Shown here one piece after another: positions 5,405-16,100 of a DNA stretch of 17,877 nucleotides (its first letter is position 1; each line of letters opens with the position of its first letter). The position numbers and the translations under genes are program-made. Location: assembly GCA_017538465.1 (NCBI GenBank), contig JAFYIW010000098.1:1-17877 (forward strand), in the 5' to 3' direction. The stretch comes from Victivallales bacterium. Lineage in GTDB: Bacteria > Verrucomicrobiota > Lentisphaeria > Oligosphaerales > Oligosphaeraceae. The notes under the pieces were generated by a model. It had not been told where the DNA came from, searched no databases, and saw nothing but the letters and a program-made list of their open reading frames with translations.

Positions 5405-6448
5405 TTAAAACTGATGCAGGAAGCGCAAATCGTTTTCATATAGAAGGCGCAAATCATTGATGGCGTATTTAATCATGGCGATGCGCTCAATGCCCATGCC
5501 GAAGGCGTAGCCGGAGAGAGCTTCCGGATCCCAGCCGACATTGCGCAGGACATTCGGGTTGACCATGCCCGCCCCGGAGATTTCAATCCAGCCCGTGCCT
5601 TTGCAGACTTTGCAGCCTTTGCCGCCGCAGACCATGCAGGAGGCGTCCCATTCCACGCTTGGCTCAGTGAAGGGAAAAAAGTGGGGGCGGAAACGGATTT
5701 TGACATTGGAGCCGAACATCTCCTTGGCGTAATGGGAGAGGGTGCCCTTGAGGTCGGCCAGCGAGACCTTCCGGTCCACATATAGCCCCTCAATTTGGTG
5801 GAAACTCATGGAATGAGTGGCGTCCGGCGTGTCGCGGCGGTAGCAGCGTCCCGGACAGACGATGCGGACGGGAGCGGGATGGGCCTCCATGGCACGGATC
5901 TGGACGGGAGAGGTCTGGGTGCGCAGAATCATCGTGTCCTTGGCCAGGTAGTCATGGTGCTCCAGGTCGAAGTAGAAGGTGTCCGTGACGGCGCGGGACG
6001 GGTGATCCTGCGGAGCGTTCAGGGCATCGAAGTTGTGCCAGACATCCTCCAGGTCAGGGCCGTCCGCGACGACGAAGCCCATTCGTCGGAAGATGGTGAC
6101 CGCCTCGTCCATGACCTGGGTGATGGGGTGCTGGTGTCCCAGCGCGCGGCGGCGGCCCGGTAGCGTGACGTCAATCGCGGCAGCCGTTTCGCCCTGGTCG
6201 GCTAGACGTCCCGTGGCTTCCTGAAAAGCCGCGTCCAGCTGCCGTTTCACCAGATTGAGCGTTTTCCCGACGGCGGGCTTGTCCTCGGCGGGGACTTTTC
6301 CCATCTGGCCCATCAGGGCGGTCATGGCGCCCTTGCGGCTCAGGTATTTGACGCGCAATTCCTCGATGACCGCTTCGGCGGTGGCGTGGGCTAGGGCGTC
6401 TTTGGCCTCCGCGAGAGTGGAGAGCAGTTTTTCTTCAAGTTCTGTCAT
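5405..6448 (-). CDS. pheS: Phenylalanine--tRNA ligase alpha subunit
   Basis: 347 residues, about the usual length. The product is the catalytic alpha subunit of the cytoplasmic alpha2-beta2 enzyme that charges tRNA-Phe. Residues 1-90 are the helical N-terminal coiled-coil region that contacts tRNA. The class II aminoacylation core follows: GRRRALGHQHPI (98-109), FYFDLEHHDYLAKDTMILRTQTSPVQIR (158-185), motif 2 around VCPGRCYRRDTPDATHSMSFHQIEG (197-221), and motif 3 GYAFGMGIERIAMIKY (313-328). A C-X2-C-X4-C-X2-C cluster (C271, C274, C279, C282) resembles the zinc-binding-like knuckle seen in many PheS. The usual partner gene pheT is not next to it: downstream come two small hairpins and an unrelated promoter. 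ATG 6448 has no Shine-Dalgarno. The gene is 121 bases from the upstream operon end, so it may have its own promoter. Confidence 0.97.
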   Translation of the reverse strand: MTELEEKLLSTLAEAKDALAHATAEAVIEELRVKYLSRKGAMTALMGQMGKVPAEDKPAVGKTLNLVKRQLDAAFQEATGRLADQGETAAAIDVTLPGRRRALGHQHPITQVMDEAVTIFRRMGFVVADGPDLEDVWHNFDALNAPQDHPSRAVTDTFYFDLEHHDYLAKDTMILRTQTSPVQIRAMEAHPAPVRIVCPGRCYRRDTPDATHSMSFHQIEGLYVDRKVSLADLKGTLSHYAKEMFGSNVKIRFRPHFFPFTEPSVEWDASCMVCGGKGCKVCKGTGWIEISGAGMVNPNVLRNVGWDPEALSGYAFGMGIERIAMIKYAINDLRLLYENDLRFLHQF

Positions 6449-6501
6449 GGTGAAAGCAGGTTGGAAACCGAGAGTTGGAAATTCGCAGGTGACTGCCAGG
6501 T

Positions 6502-6507
6502 AATATA
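6502..6507 (-). promoter_or_regulatory. Possible -10 element before pheS
   Basis: On the minus strand TATATT lies about 53 bases before ATG 6448 in the 121-base gap after the AsmA-like gene. No acceptable -35 hexamer occurs 16-18 bases upstream of it, so this is only a weak candidate. No terminator hairpin with a U-tract is visible in the gap, and read-through from the upstream operon is equally possible. Confidence 0.25.
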
Positions 6508-9500
6508 AAGGCGAAATGACGGTTTGGCGGGTCAGCGGGGGACGAAGACGGCGGCCGCACCCGGCTTGGCTATTCGTCGTTGTCCTCGAGTTTTCTCCAC
6601 CCTGAGCGCAGATGCCATTCGTAGTCGTCGGGCTTGCCGACCAATTCTGCCTTGAATGCCCATGAAAGCGGGCGCAGCAGCCAATTGATGATGCTGAAAT
6701 TCTTCAAGAACTGCCCGGAAACCAGGAAATCCATCTGATTGTTGCGAAGATTGTATTCGCCTGAGCCAGTCAAGGCAACGACCGTTCCGTCAGTTTTGAA
6801 TTCGGGGATGAAGATGCGGTTCCCCTGGCACTCCACTGTCGCCTTGAGACGCGAGATGGTTCCCAGGCGCGAGATTTTGTCGCTCGAAAAGAAATTGAAG
6901 GTTCCGACCGAGATGATATTTCCTAGAGAGGTGAGCAGAGGCAAATGCCAGAGGTCGGCCTGATGGATGGAAATCAGCCCATTCCCCTCGATGTGGATCG
7001 GGCGGTCGGCCCAATTAAGATAAAAGGACAATTTGGCCTCGGCGTCCAGCAGACCGGGCTGGATGCCGGGGGAATCATTCCGGGCCGCTTCATCTGCGGC
7101 GGCGTTTTCCGGCGTGCCGTGCTCGTGAAACGTGGATGCCGTCACGCGAACCAGTTCCGCCAGCGGGAGGTCCTGCACATTGATCAGGCATTGGCCCGTG
7201 CCATTGCCATGATTGTATTCACCGGTGGTGACCAGCCGCCCCCCATAGAACTCCACATTGCTGCAGTCCCATTGGATGACCTGCGGGGTGGCCAGCCATT
7301 TGGCCTGGAGATTCTGCACCTCGAGGGCATGGAATTTGACCTGCGGTGACTCGACGGATCCGGTGAGCCGAAGATTGGGATTGGCGCCAAGGAGGAAATC
7401 GGCATGGGCGTCAAAATAAGTCCGAGGGGACAGTTCGACGGGGGCGAGCAGGGGCTTGAGCGGCTCGGCGACATTGCAGAGCAGACTCAGCATGTCCAGT
7501 TCGCCTTCATGGAAATGCAGGTCGAAACTGCCGATGATGTCGTCCTTGGCGAGCCGGAAGTGCGCCTCTCCGGTGAGACAGGTGGGGTCCTCCGGATTCG
7601 GCGTGTCCAGCACGATGTCCCCAAAGTGCATCCCCCCATTGGGCATCGAGAGGTCCATGCGGCAGTGCGCTCGGGGGATTCTGACCTGCCGATAATGGAA
7701 GTCCTCGGCGTCCGCGCTTCCCTGCAGATTGAATGTCCAGGAAAGCTGGTCGGGCAGCAAACGGAATTCCAGCTGGTCAAACTGAAAATGCGCATTCTGG
7801 GCGTCGGACCAGTCAATGGGCTCCCAGATCTCGCGGTAGAACGTCTTGACGCTTTCCTTGATGAGGAATGGTGTGACGAAACGTGGATCTCCGCGATAGT
7901 CCAGAGTTCCAAAGGTGATTGCAAATGGCGAGTACTCTATGGTGAAGCGACCGTTCACCTCGGGGTTATGGTCATGGGAGGCCAACGCAAAACGCTCCAT
8001 CTGGAACTGATGCGTGGTCGCGACGAAACTGGCATCCAGCTGGCTGAGGGGAATCTTCTGGAAAACACAGTCGTCGAAATGGAGCCTGCCGGTCAGCTGG
8101 AATTCCCCGGCGTTGTTCAGCGGCCATTCCGGGATGTCAAAATCGATGGCTCCCGGTTGGCGGCTGTGTATCCAATCCAACGGGTAGGACGGATTCACGG
8201 ACAGGATTTTGGTCAGTTGCCTGGCGAGGCTCTGGGGAAGCAAGGCGACATGTCCATTGGCCACAGCCAGAGTGTTCTTTTGCAGATCGGCATAAACTGT
8301 GCCGGTGATTTCCGCAAACGGGGTGGCGTTGATGACTTCACTGGTCTGCAAGGCAAGCCACGCATGCAGGTCAACCGCAGTGCGGCGATTGCCGGAGAAC
8401 AGCTCGGGCAGACGGCACTTCAGTCTGGCGTTCAGCAGGGTGTCGCCGTCGCCCGACTGGAGACATGAATGCACCTTGTCAAAGGTCAGTTCTCCGCTTT
8501 GGAGACGGAATTCCAGCTCGGTATTCAGGAACGGGAGGGTCTCAACCCGAATCTTTGGCTGCCGGATTGTTCCGGAAAGAGTCCACTGCGTCCAGTCCAG
8601 AGGCGAGGGCTGCAAGACGACCTTGAATTCCGTGTTGGAACGGAGCTCAAGACGAGAATCCTGAAGGCTGACGATTCCCAATTCCTGGAGGATTCGCGGA
8701 AGATTGACATTGCCGCCCAGGCGCCCCGAAAACTGCTGCGCCGCGAAATCCCAGGCTGCCTCGCCCTGAAGGATTTCTTGCCCGCGGAAATCCAGCCGCA
8801 TTTGGGCATGGTCCAGGCAGACGCGCTGGTCTTGGAGGCTCAATTGACCGCTGCACTGGTGAATCTCCAGACCTGCGATTTGGAGGGCATCGCAGGAGAA
8901 GCTCATCGTCGGCCGGAGATCGCGCCAATTGTCGCCCGAATGACTGAGGCTGACGTCGAATTCAATGGGCAACTGGAAACGCAGCCATCCTGGCATGGCG
9001 CCCTGGACGTTGGCCAACTGGAGAATCGTCGTGGGAAAAACTTGTCCCCTGGCCGCAAAGTCGAGTTTTTGGGTGCGGAGGTTGTATTCCGCATTTCCTT
9101 GAATGACTTCACGGGAGGAGAAAAGCAGCTGAAGATTGTCCAGCCGGATGCTCTGGTCGTCGAATGAAAAATGGCCACGGTGCTTGGGGATGACAACGCC
9201 ATGGGCGATGGCGTCCGTGATGCCGTACTCCCCCCGGATGGAAAGGGTCTCGGGCTTGAGGGTGTCGCCGCAGACCGTGGCATGCAGGAAGGTGTCGTTG
9301 GTGCCAAAGGTGATCTGCGAGAGTTCCTGCTGAATGGTGTTCAGGGCGTTGCGGACTTTCGCCGCCAGCTCCGCCTGCTCCTCCGGTGTTCTGTCGCTGC
9401 TGGAGAGGAGTTCCGCCAGATGGCTGCCATTGTAGAGGGTGGCGTCGAGCCGAAGATGGATGCCGGCGCTATGCGCGCTCAGGCTCCCCTGCAGGGTGTC

Positions 9501-10050
9501 ATGGGAATTGACGCGCAAAAGTCCGGTGAGGGAGTGCAGGTGAATCGCGTCGGCGCGGTTCTGATACAGGCAGACCTTGGCATTCTCCACGGCCAGCCGG
9601 GTCGGCTTGGTTTGCAGGGCAAATAGCTGCGCGGCGCTCAGCTGCAGTTTCATGGAGGGGATTTCCACATGCACTAGGCCAACTGGGGTGCTGCGGTCCA
9701 GAATGACGTCTTCGATTTCAAATCCCGTGAGGGGGTCGCCTTTGAGCCAGCCGATGATGCAGAGACCTTCCTCCGGCGGCAGAATCGCGTTCTCGATTCT
9801 GCGGCGCGCCCATGCAGGATATCCCCATAGATTCACCACCAGCGCCAGGGCCACCAGCGCCAAAAACAACATGATCAAGGCGCCAAGCGCCCACCAGAGG
9901 ATTCGGCGCAGAATTCTCCGCGGCGCGGCTTTCGCGCCCGTCTGCCGAGGACGCAGCTCGCCTGCGGAAGCGCCTCCGTTGTCTTGGGAAGGCTTTGGCG
10001 TGGTGCCGTCAGGTGTCTCGGGCTGCGCCTTGGCCGGCCTGAATTTGGCC

Positions 10051-11238
<1,188 letters not shown>

Positions 11239-11289
11239 AGTGGGTAGGGGGTATTACTCGTGGCTTTCGCCGCGATTGCAGGACGCTTT

Positions 11290-12090
11290 TTATTGGTGGT
11301 GGATGAGCTTGTCGTCAAAGTAGTTGCAGCTCATTCCCGCATCCACGATGACGGTTTGGGCGGTGAGGCCGCCGGAGCGGGGGCTGAGCAGAAAGGCCAC
11401 CACGTTGGCGGCTTCGGCGGTGGTGAGGGCGCGGTGCCGCAAAGTGGCCTTTTCCGCGTAAAGATAGGAGTCCACATAGCCGGGGATGCCTGCGGAGGCG
11501 CTGGTCTTGAGAGGACTGGCTCCGACGGCGTTCACCCGGATGTCGGGTGAGACATTGGCGGCGAGGGACTTGGCCAGAAAGACCACGCTGGAGTCCAGAG
11601 CGGCCTTGACGGGACCCATGTAGCCGTAGCTTTCAGATGCCATGCGCGTGGACGATATGGACATCGTGACGATGGATGCGTCGGGCGCGAACATGCCCTT
11701 GAGGTGATGGCAGACGCGGACGAGCGAATAGCACGAGATGTCCATGGCCTGCAGGAAATCCTGCCGCGGGATGTCGTGGAATGGCTGAAAGCCCTCGGAG
11801 TAGTTGGCGAAGGCGAGGGAATGCACCAGCCCGTCAACGCGCGGGAAAAACGCCGCGATTTTGGCGGGGAGGGCGGCCAACTCCTCCTCGCGGGCGACGT
11901 CGCAGGTGACGGCGGGGGAGTCCTGGCCAATCAGCGGCCGGTTTTTCTCCAGGAGCGCCTGGTCCTTGAAGACGTAGAGGAGATGGGCCCCGGCTTCGCG
12001 CAGGACATTGCCCACGGCGGTAGCCACGCTGCGGCGGTTGGCGACTCCCATCACCACGATGTTGCGTTGGGAAAGTTGCAGAAAGTCCAT
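11290..12090 (-). CDS. fabI: Enoyl-[acyl-carrier-protein] reductase (NADH), FabI type
   Basis: 266 residues, the FabI length. The enzyme carries out the last reduction of each round of type II fatty acid synthesis, reducing trans-2-enoyl-ACP with NAD(P)H in the cytoplasm. It is a short-chain dehydrogenase with the FabI-specific variant motifs: GVANRRSVATAVG (15-27) for cofactor binding, CDVARE (63-68), LVHSLAFA (88-95), the catalytic Y-X6-K (Y155 and K162, in SYGYMGPVKAALD), and VNAVGASPLKTSASAGIPGY (186-205) in the position of the substrate loop. At the position of E. coli Tyr146 (TLSYLG) this protein appears to have Ile145 (TMSISS), an unusual active-site change. The gap from the upstream hydrolase is 19 bases and there is no Shine-Dalgarno before ATG 12090, consistent with operon translation. 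A different enoyl-reductase-like SDR is the main alternative. Confidence 0.88.
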   Translation of the reverse strand: MDFLQLSQRNIVVMGVANRRSVATAVGNVLREAGAHLLYVFKDQALLEKNRPLIGQDSPAVTCDVAREEELAALPAKIAAFFPRVDGLVHSLAFANYSEGFQPFHDIPRQDFLQAMDISCYSLVRVCHHLKGMFAPDASIVTMSISSTRMASESYGYMGPVKAALDSSVVFLAKSLAANVSPDIRVNAVGASPLKTSASAGIPGYVDSYLYAEKATLRHRALTTAEAANVVAFLLSPRSGGLTAQTVIVDAGMSCNYFDDKLIHHQ

Positions 12091-12109
12091 GGGGATCGGC
12101 GGGAAAAGG

Positions 12110-13135
12110 TCAAGTTTCCTCCGTCAACGGTTCTATCGGCAGGGGCGGCAGTTTGCTGGCTGCGCGAATGTTCTCCAGGACGAATTGCCGGATGCGCCGA
12201 GCCGGCCACCATTCCCGATGCTTCTGGGTGATGAATCCGCAGTGTCCGCCGTTGGCGGGAATTTCCAGATAGAGGTTGGGCATCCGCGCGGCAATTTCGC
12301 GTGGGAAGCATTTTTCGGTCAGGAAGGGGTCGTTGGCGGGATTGACGATCAGCGTCGGGAGCTGGATGTACTCCAGCCATTGACTGGCCGAGGAAGTCCT
12401 GTAGTAGTCTTGGGAGTCCCGGAACCCCATCAAGGGAGCGGTGTAGCGGTCGTCGAACTGCGGGAAGGACTTGATCTGATCCAGGCCGTCAATGCTGATT
12501 TCCGGATGTTGCGCGTGCATCGTGGCGATGCAGTGCCGCAATGGCTTCATGAAATGCCACTGGTAGATGCCGCCGAGACTATGCTGAAGACTGGTGATGC
12601 AGGAGGTCACGTCCATCGTCGCGCAGACGACGGCCGCGCCGCGCACCTGTTCGGGGATGGTTTTGGCCTCCCGTCCCAGATAGAGCAGGGTGAGGTTGGC
12701 CCCCATGGAGAAGCCTGCCAGATAGATGTTCCGGTAGCCCTTGGAAATGGCATGGTCGATGACCCACTGCAGTTCGTAGGTGGCGTTGTTGGTGGTGACC
12801 TTGGCCAGTTGGTTGTCCACTCGCCCGGTTCCGCGGTAATTCCAGCACAGGCAGTCGATGTGGCAGCGCCGGAAGGCATGCACAAGGCTTAGGGCATAAT
12901 GGCGGTGGGTGCTGCCACAAAGCCCGTGCGAGACGACGAGAAGCTCATGGTCAGGAGAGGGAGTGTCGCACTTTGCCCAATCCAGATAGAGGTAGTCGCC
13001 GTCAGGTGTGTCGAAGCGCTCCCGCTCGTAATCCACCTCGCGTTCCTTCATGAAGAAACTGGGGTAGATGGTCTGGAAATGCGCCCCGCCACAGAAACGC
13101 GGCACCTGGTAGGAAGAGGACTCGACAAGCGGCAT
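12110..13135 (-). CDS. YheT-family alpha/beta hydrolase
   Basis: 341 residues from the ATG at 13135. The N-terminus VPRFCGGAHFQTIYPSFF matches the YheT/ABHD1-3 family signature (GGHxQTIxP). The hydrolase fold shows HGLCGSTHRHY (oxyanion-hole loop, 70-80), WNYRGTGR (98-105), the nucleophile elbow GFSMGAN (S143), NPANDPF with the acid D269, and GGHCGF with H298, so a complete Ser-Asp-His triad is present. Family members are cytoplasmic or membrane-associated esterases or lipases of poorly known substrate; some relatives act on lipid esters, which fits the adjacent fabI. The frame stays open a further 56 codons upstream (to 13303), but that part lies inside the preceding gene and is low-complexity, so I reject it. 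The chosen ATG follows the preceding TAA by two bases, suggesting translational coupling by re-initiation. There is no Shine-Dalgarno. Confidence 0.92.
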   Translation of the reverse strand: MPLVESSSYQVPRFCGGAHFQTIYPSFFMKEREVDYERERFDTPDGDYLYLDWAKCDTPSPDHELLVVSHGLCGSTHRHYALSLVHAFRRCHIDCLCWNYRGTGRVDNQLAKVTTNNATYELQWVIDHAISKGYRNIYLAGFSMGANLTLLYLGREAKTIPEQVRGAAVVCATMDVTSCITSLQHSLGGIYQWHFMKPLRHCIATMHAQHPEISIDGLDQIKSFPQFDDRYTAPLMGFRDSQDYYRTSSASQWLEYIQLPTLIVNPANDPFLTEKCFPREIAARMPNLYLEIPANGGHCGFITQKHREWWPARRIRQFVLENIRAASKLPPLPIEPLTEET

Positions 13136-13137
13136 TT

Positions 13138-16100
13138 TTACTTGGACAGCAGAATGGTGATGGCCGAGGGGTGCTGCAGATGCCGCAGCGCCTCCTGGAG
13201 TTGCGGATAGTGCCGTGGCGGCAGAAAGGCGGGTTGCGTGTCCACCTGATAGGTGAAGTGCAGTTCGGTGGTCTGGCCGTTCTCCGAAGCGACGCTCTGG
13301 CATTTCCAGGAGATGGCGCCTCCGCCGGCTGGTGCTTTCCAGAAGTAGTCGGCCGGCGCCAGCAGAATCCGCGGATAATCCGGAGGAAGGGTGACGACGA
13401 TTTCCTCCGTCTCGTTCCGCATGTCCCAGGCGACGGGATTGAAGCGGTGGTTGGTCTTGGCAATCTCCAGCGGGGCGCCGAGGTGAATCGGCAGGGTGAA
13501 ATAGCAGAAGTCCCCGTCAAACGTCGCAAAGTTGGCGACTTTCGCCGTGTAGGAGATTTCCCCTGGATACTGGCGGAAGTCCGTTCCCAGGTCCGGAGTG
13601 ATGGGACGGGCGTTCTGGGAGAGGTTGGCCAGGATGCTCTGGTAATGGCGACTGCGCTCCTCCGGGGGCAGCTGGGCATAGAAACGACGGAAAACGCCAA
13701 AGTCGGTGCCGCGAATGAATATGCGCTTGGTGATTTGCGCGGTGCCATCGGGCGCGATGTCAATGCGCGTCTGCGAACGGTCCAGGCCACGCAGGTCGTC
13801 CTTGAGATGCAACGTGGAGAGTTTGCCGTTCCGCAGACTGACCAGCAGCCCGCGGTCATAGGCGCAGGTCCCGAATTGACCATAGCGGCTTTGGTCGTTG
13901 AGCCAGATTTCGCCGTCTGGTCCATCGACGCGCACCAGCCACTGCGAGGTGAACTCGACGGGGAACTTCTGGTAGAAATTCCGGAGTGCCGGATGGCGTG
14001 GCGAGGTGGCGGCCAGATAGAGCTCCACGCTGTCGATGCCGGCGGCCTTCAGCATGGCCGCATAGAGAATGGCGCGGTCGGCGGAGTTGCCATATCCGTC
14101 CTGCGCGGTGATTTCGGGACGGGTGAGTTCCGACAGCGGCACGATGTTGAATGCGGGCCCCGCCTCGCGGACGTTGAGCTCCATCCAGTTGCGGATTTCG
14201 ATGACGCGTTGCTCGAACGGGAGATTCAGATACGGTGCAACCAGTTCCCGGATGGTCTCGCCGCCGTCCCCCAGGGACTCCACGGTGGTGCGGAGGGCGG
14301 CCGCGTAGTCTTTCCAGTCTCCAGACGTGATGATGGTCGTGGGCAGATAGACCAGGGAGGGCGGCAGCCGTCCTTCAAGATGGAGCATCGGCACGTCCTT
14401 GGCCTTCCAGGTGTAGGCAATGCGTCCTCCATCGAGTTTGTCCTTGTCAGACTTTACCTTGACGGCCCCGTCTTCTCCGCATTCCAGGTAGCCCAGCGGG
14501 AAGCATTCCATTTGCAGGGGAAGGCTCTTGGGGACCACGACCTCCAGGGAACGCTCCAGTGCGGGCAGCTCGTCGCGGTAAGTGCGCTGATTCGAGAAGA
14601 AATTGCGGTTGGTGATGTGATGCAGAATCTCATACTCGATGATGCAGCCCGGCGCCACGCCCGGGAGATTGACCACGAGGATACGGCTGGGGGAATAGCG
14701 CGGTGCGGAAGCCACCCAGGAGGCGTCCATGCGGTGAATCATCTCGGGGGGGACGTCGCGGACTGTGCCGTCCTCGGGATTGACCACGCGGGCGTAGATG
14801 ATTTCCGGCGCGTCGGTGGCGTCATTGTAGCTCCAGCGCAGGTCGGAGTAGTTCTTCACGCCGCCGTAGGTGAGCACCTGCATGCGCACGTCATGGCGAT
14901 GCGTCCAGGCGGAGGACGACTCGACCTCAATGCGGATGCGGTCCTCCAGATAGATGGCGTCCGGCTCGTCCTCGTCCCCTTCGGGCGTGAGCGCGTCCGG
15001 CGGCGTCTCCTCGACGAAGGAGAAGACAGGGCATTTCTGGTCCTCCACCTCGAAGGTTTTGAGGGCCTGCTTGAGCTGCTGGTACTCTTCCGGGGTGAAG
15101 AGAACCTTGTGGTTGGCGAAGACGCTGGAGTAGAGGAGGCGTCCCGGGCGGGAGGTCAGTTCACGCCTCCACAACAGAGTGTCCGTGTCCACCTCGCCGT
15201 ATTCGGGGATGGATTCGGCCTGGAGATTGGTCGGCAGCGTGAGGGTGATTTGCTCGGAGACGCCGCAGGCGCAGTCCATCATGAAGGGAAAGCGCCGTTT
15301 CTCAAGGGTGGTGCCGCCGAACAGATGGTGGATGATGCCGAAGTATGGGGCAAGTCGCGGCAGTTTCATCATGGCCAGGTCGCCGTGCCGTGCCGCCATG
15401 ATCCCTTGTGAGTCCAGTTCGGCAATCAGGTAGTTCGGAACGCTGATGGCCAGGCGGATGCGCAGCGGCTCGTAGAGGTTCTGAAGGTCTTCTGGGTAGA
15501 TGGCAAGGCTTTCCAGACGCACGCCGGGGGAGAGTTCGCCAAGCTGGTGCTCGAGGTGGCGGCGGCGCAGTTCGGGGGTGAGTCGCAGGAAGTAACCGCG
15601 GAAGCGGTTGTCATTGTAGCCGGTGAAGGTAATGTCACTGGAGAGGTAGAGGGTCCCCTCCTGGGTGATTTCCCCCGTGGAGCGAATCGTCACCAGATTC
15701 TCCGTGTAAGGGGTGGTTGCGGAGAGACGAATCGGCTCGCCCTCCGGCGTGGCGACCAGGTAGTTGAGGTTGGAGAGGTAGGCGGGGAAGAGGTCGCGCG
15801 CATTCTCCGCCGTGGAGTCCATCAGGAGGAACTGACGGGTATTGGGGTCTCGCACTGCCGTGATGGCATGGTTGAAGAAGGGCAGGGGCACCTCCTCGTC
15901 CTTCGGCTGGCCGACATGAATCAGCACGGGGTAGGCCTCCAGACCGGCGGCACGGAGCAGGGCGACCAGCAGGGCGGCCTTGTCGCGGCAGACGCCGGCG
16001 CGGTCTTCGAAGGTGCGCGAGACGTCATGGGGCTCGTAGCCCGGGGCGTTCTCCTCGATGGTGATGCCCATGTAGCGGACCTTTGAGGAGACAAAGTCGA

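Noticed and set aside
7404..8468. Plus-strand open frame of 354 codons opposite the AsmA-like gene
   Set aside because: Shadow frame with no motifs; the AsmA-like frame is supported by its transmembrane helix and conserved C-terminus.
13136..13303. 56-codon N-terminal extension of the YheT-type hydrolase
   Set aside because: It lies wholly within the preceding gene in another frame and is Ala/Ser/His low-complexity. The family begins near the PRFCGGAHFQTIYP segment, just after ATG 13135.
13171..15411. Long plus-strand open frame of 746 codons opposite the double DUF3857 gene
   Set aside because: It is antisense to a protein with clear domains and a signal peptide, and its translation is low in recognisable motifs. 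GC-rich genes commonly leave open antisense frames.
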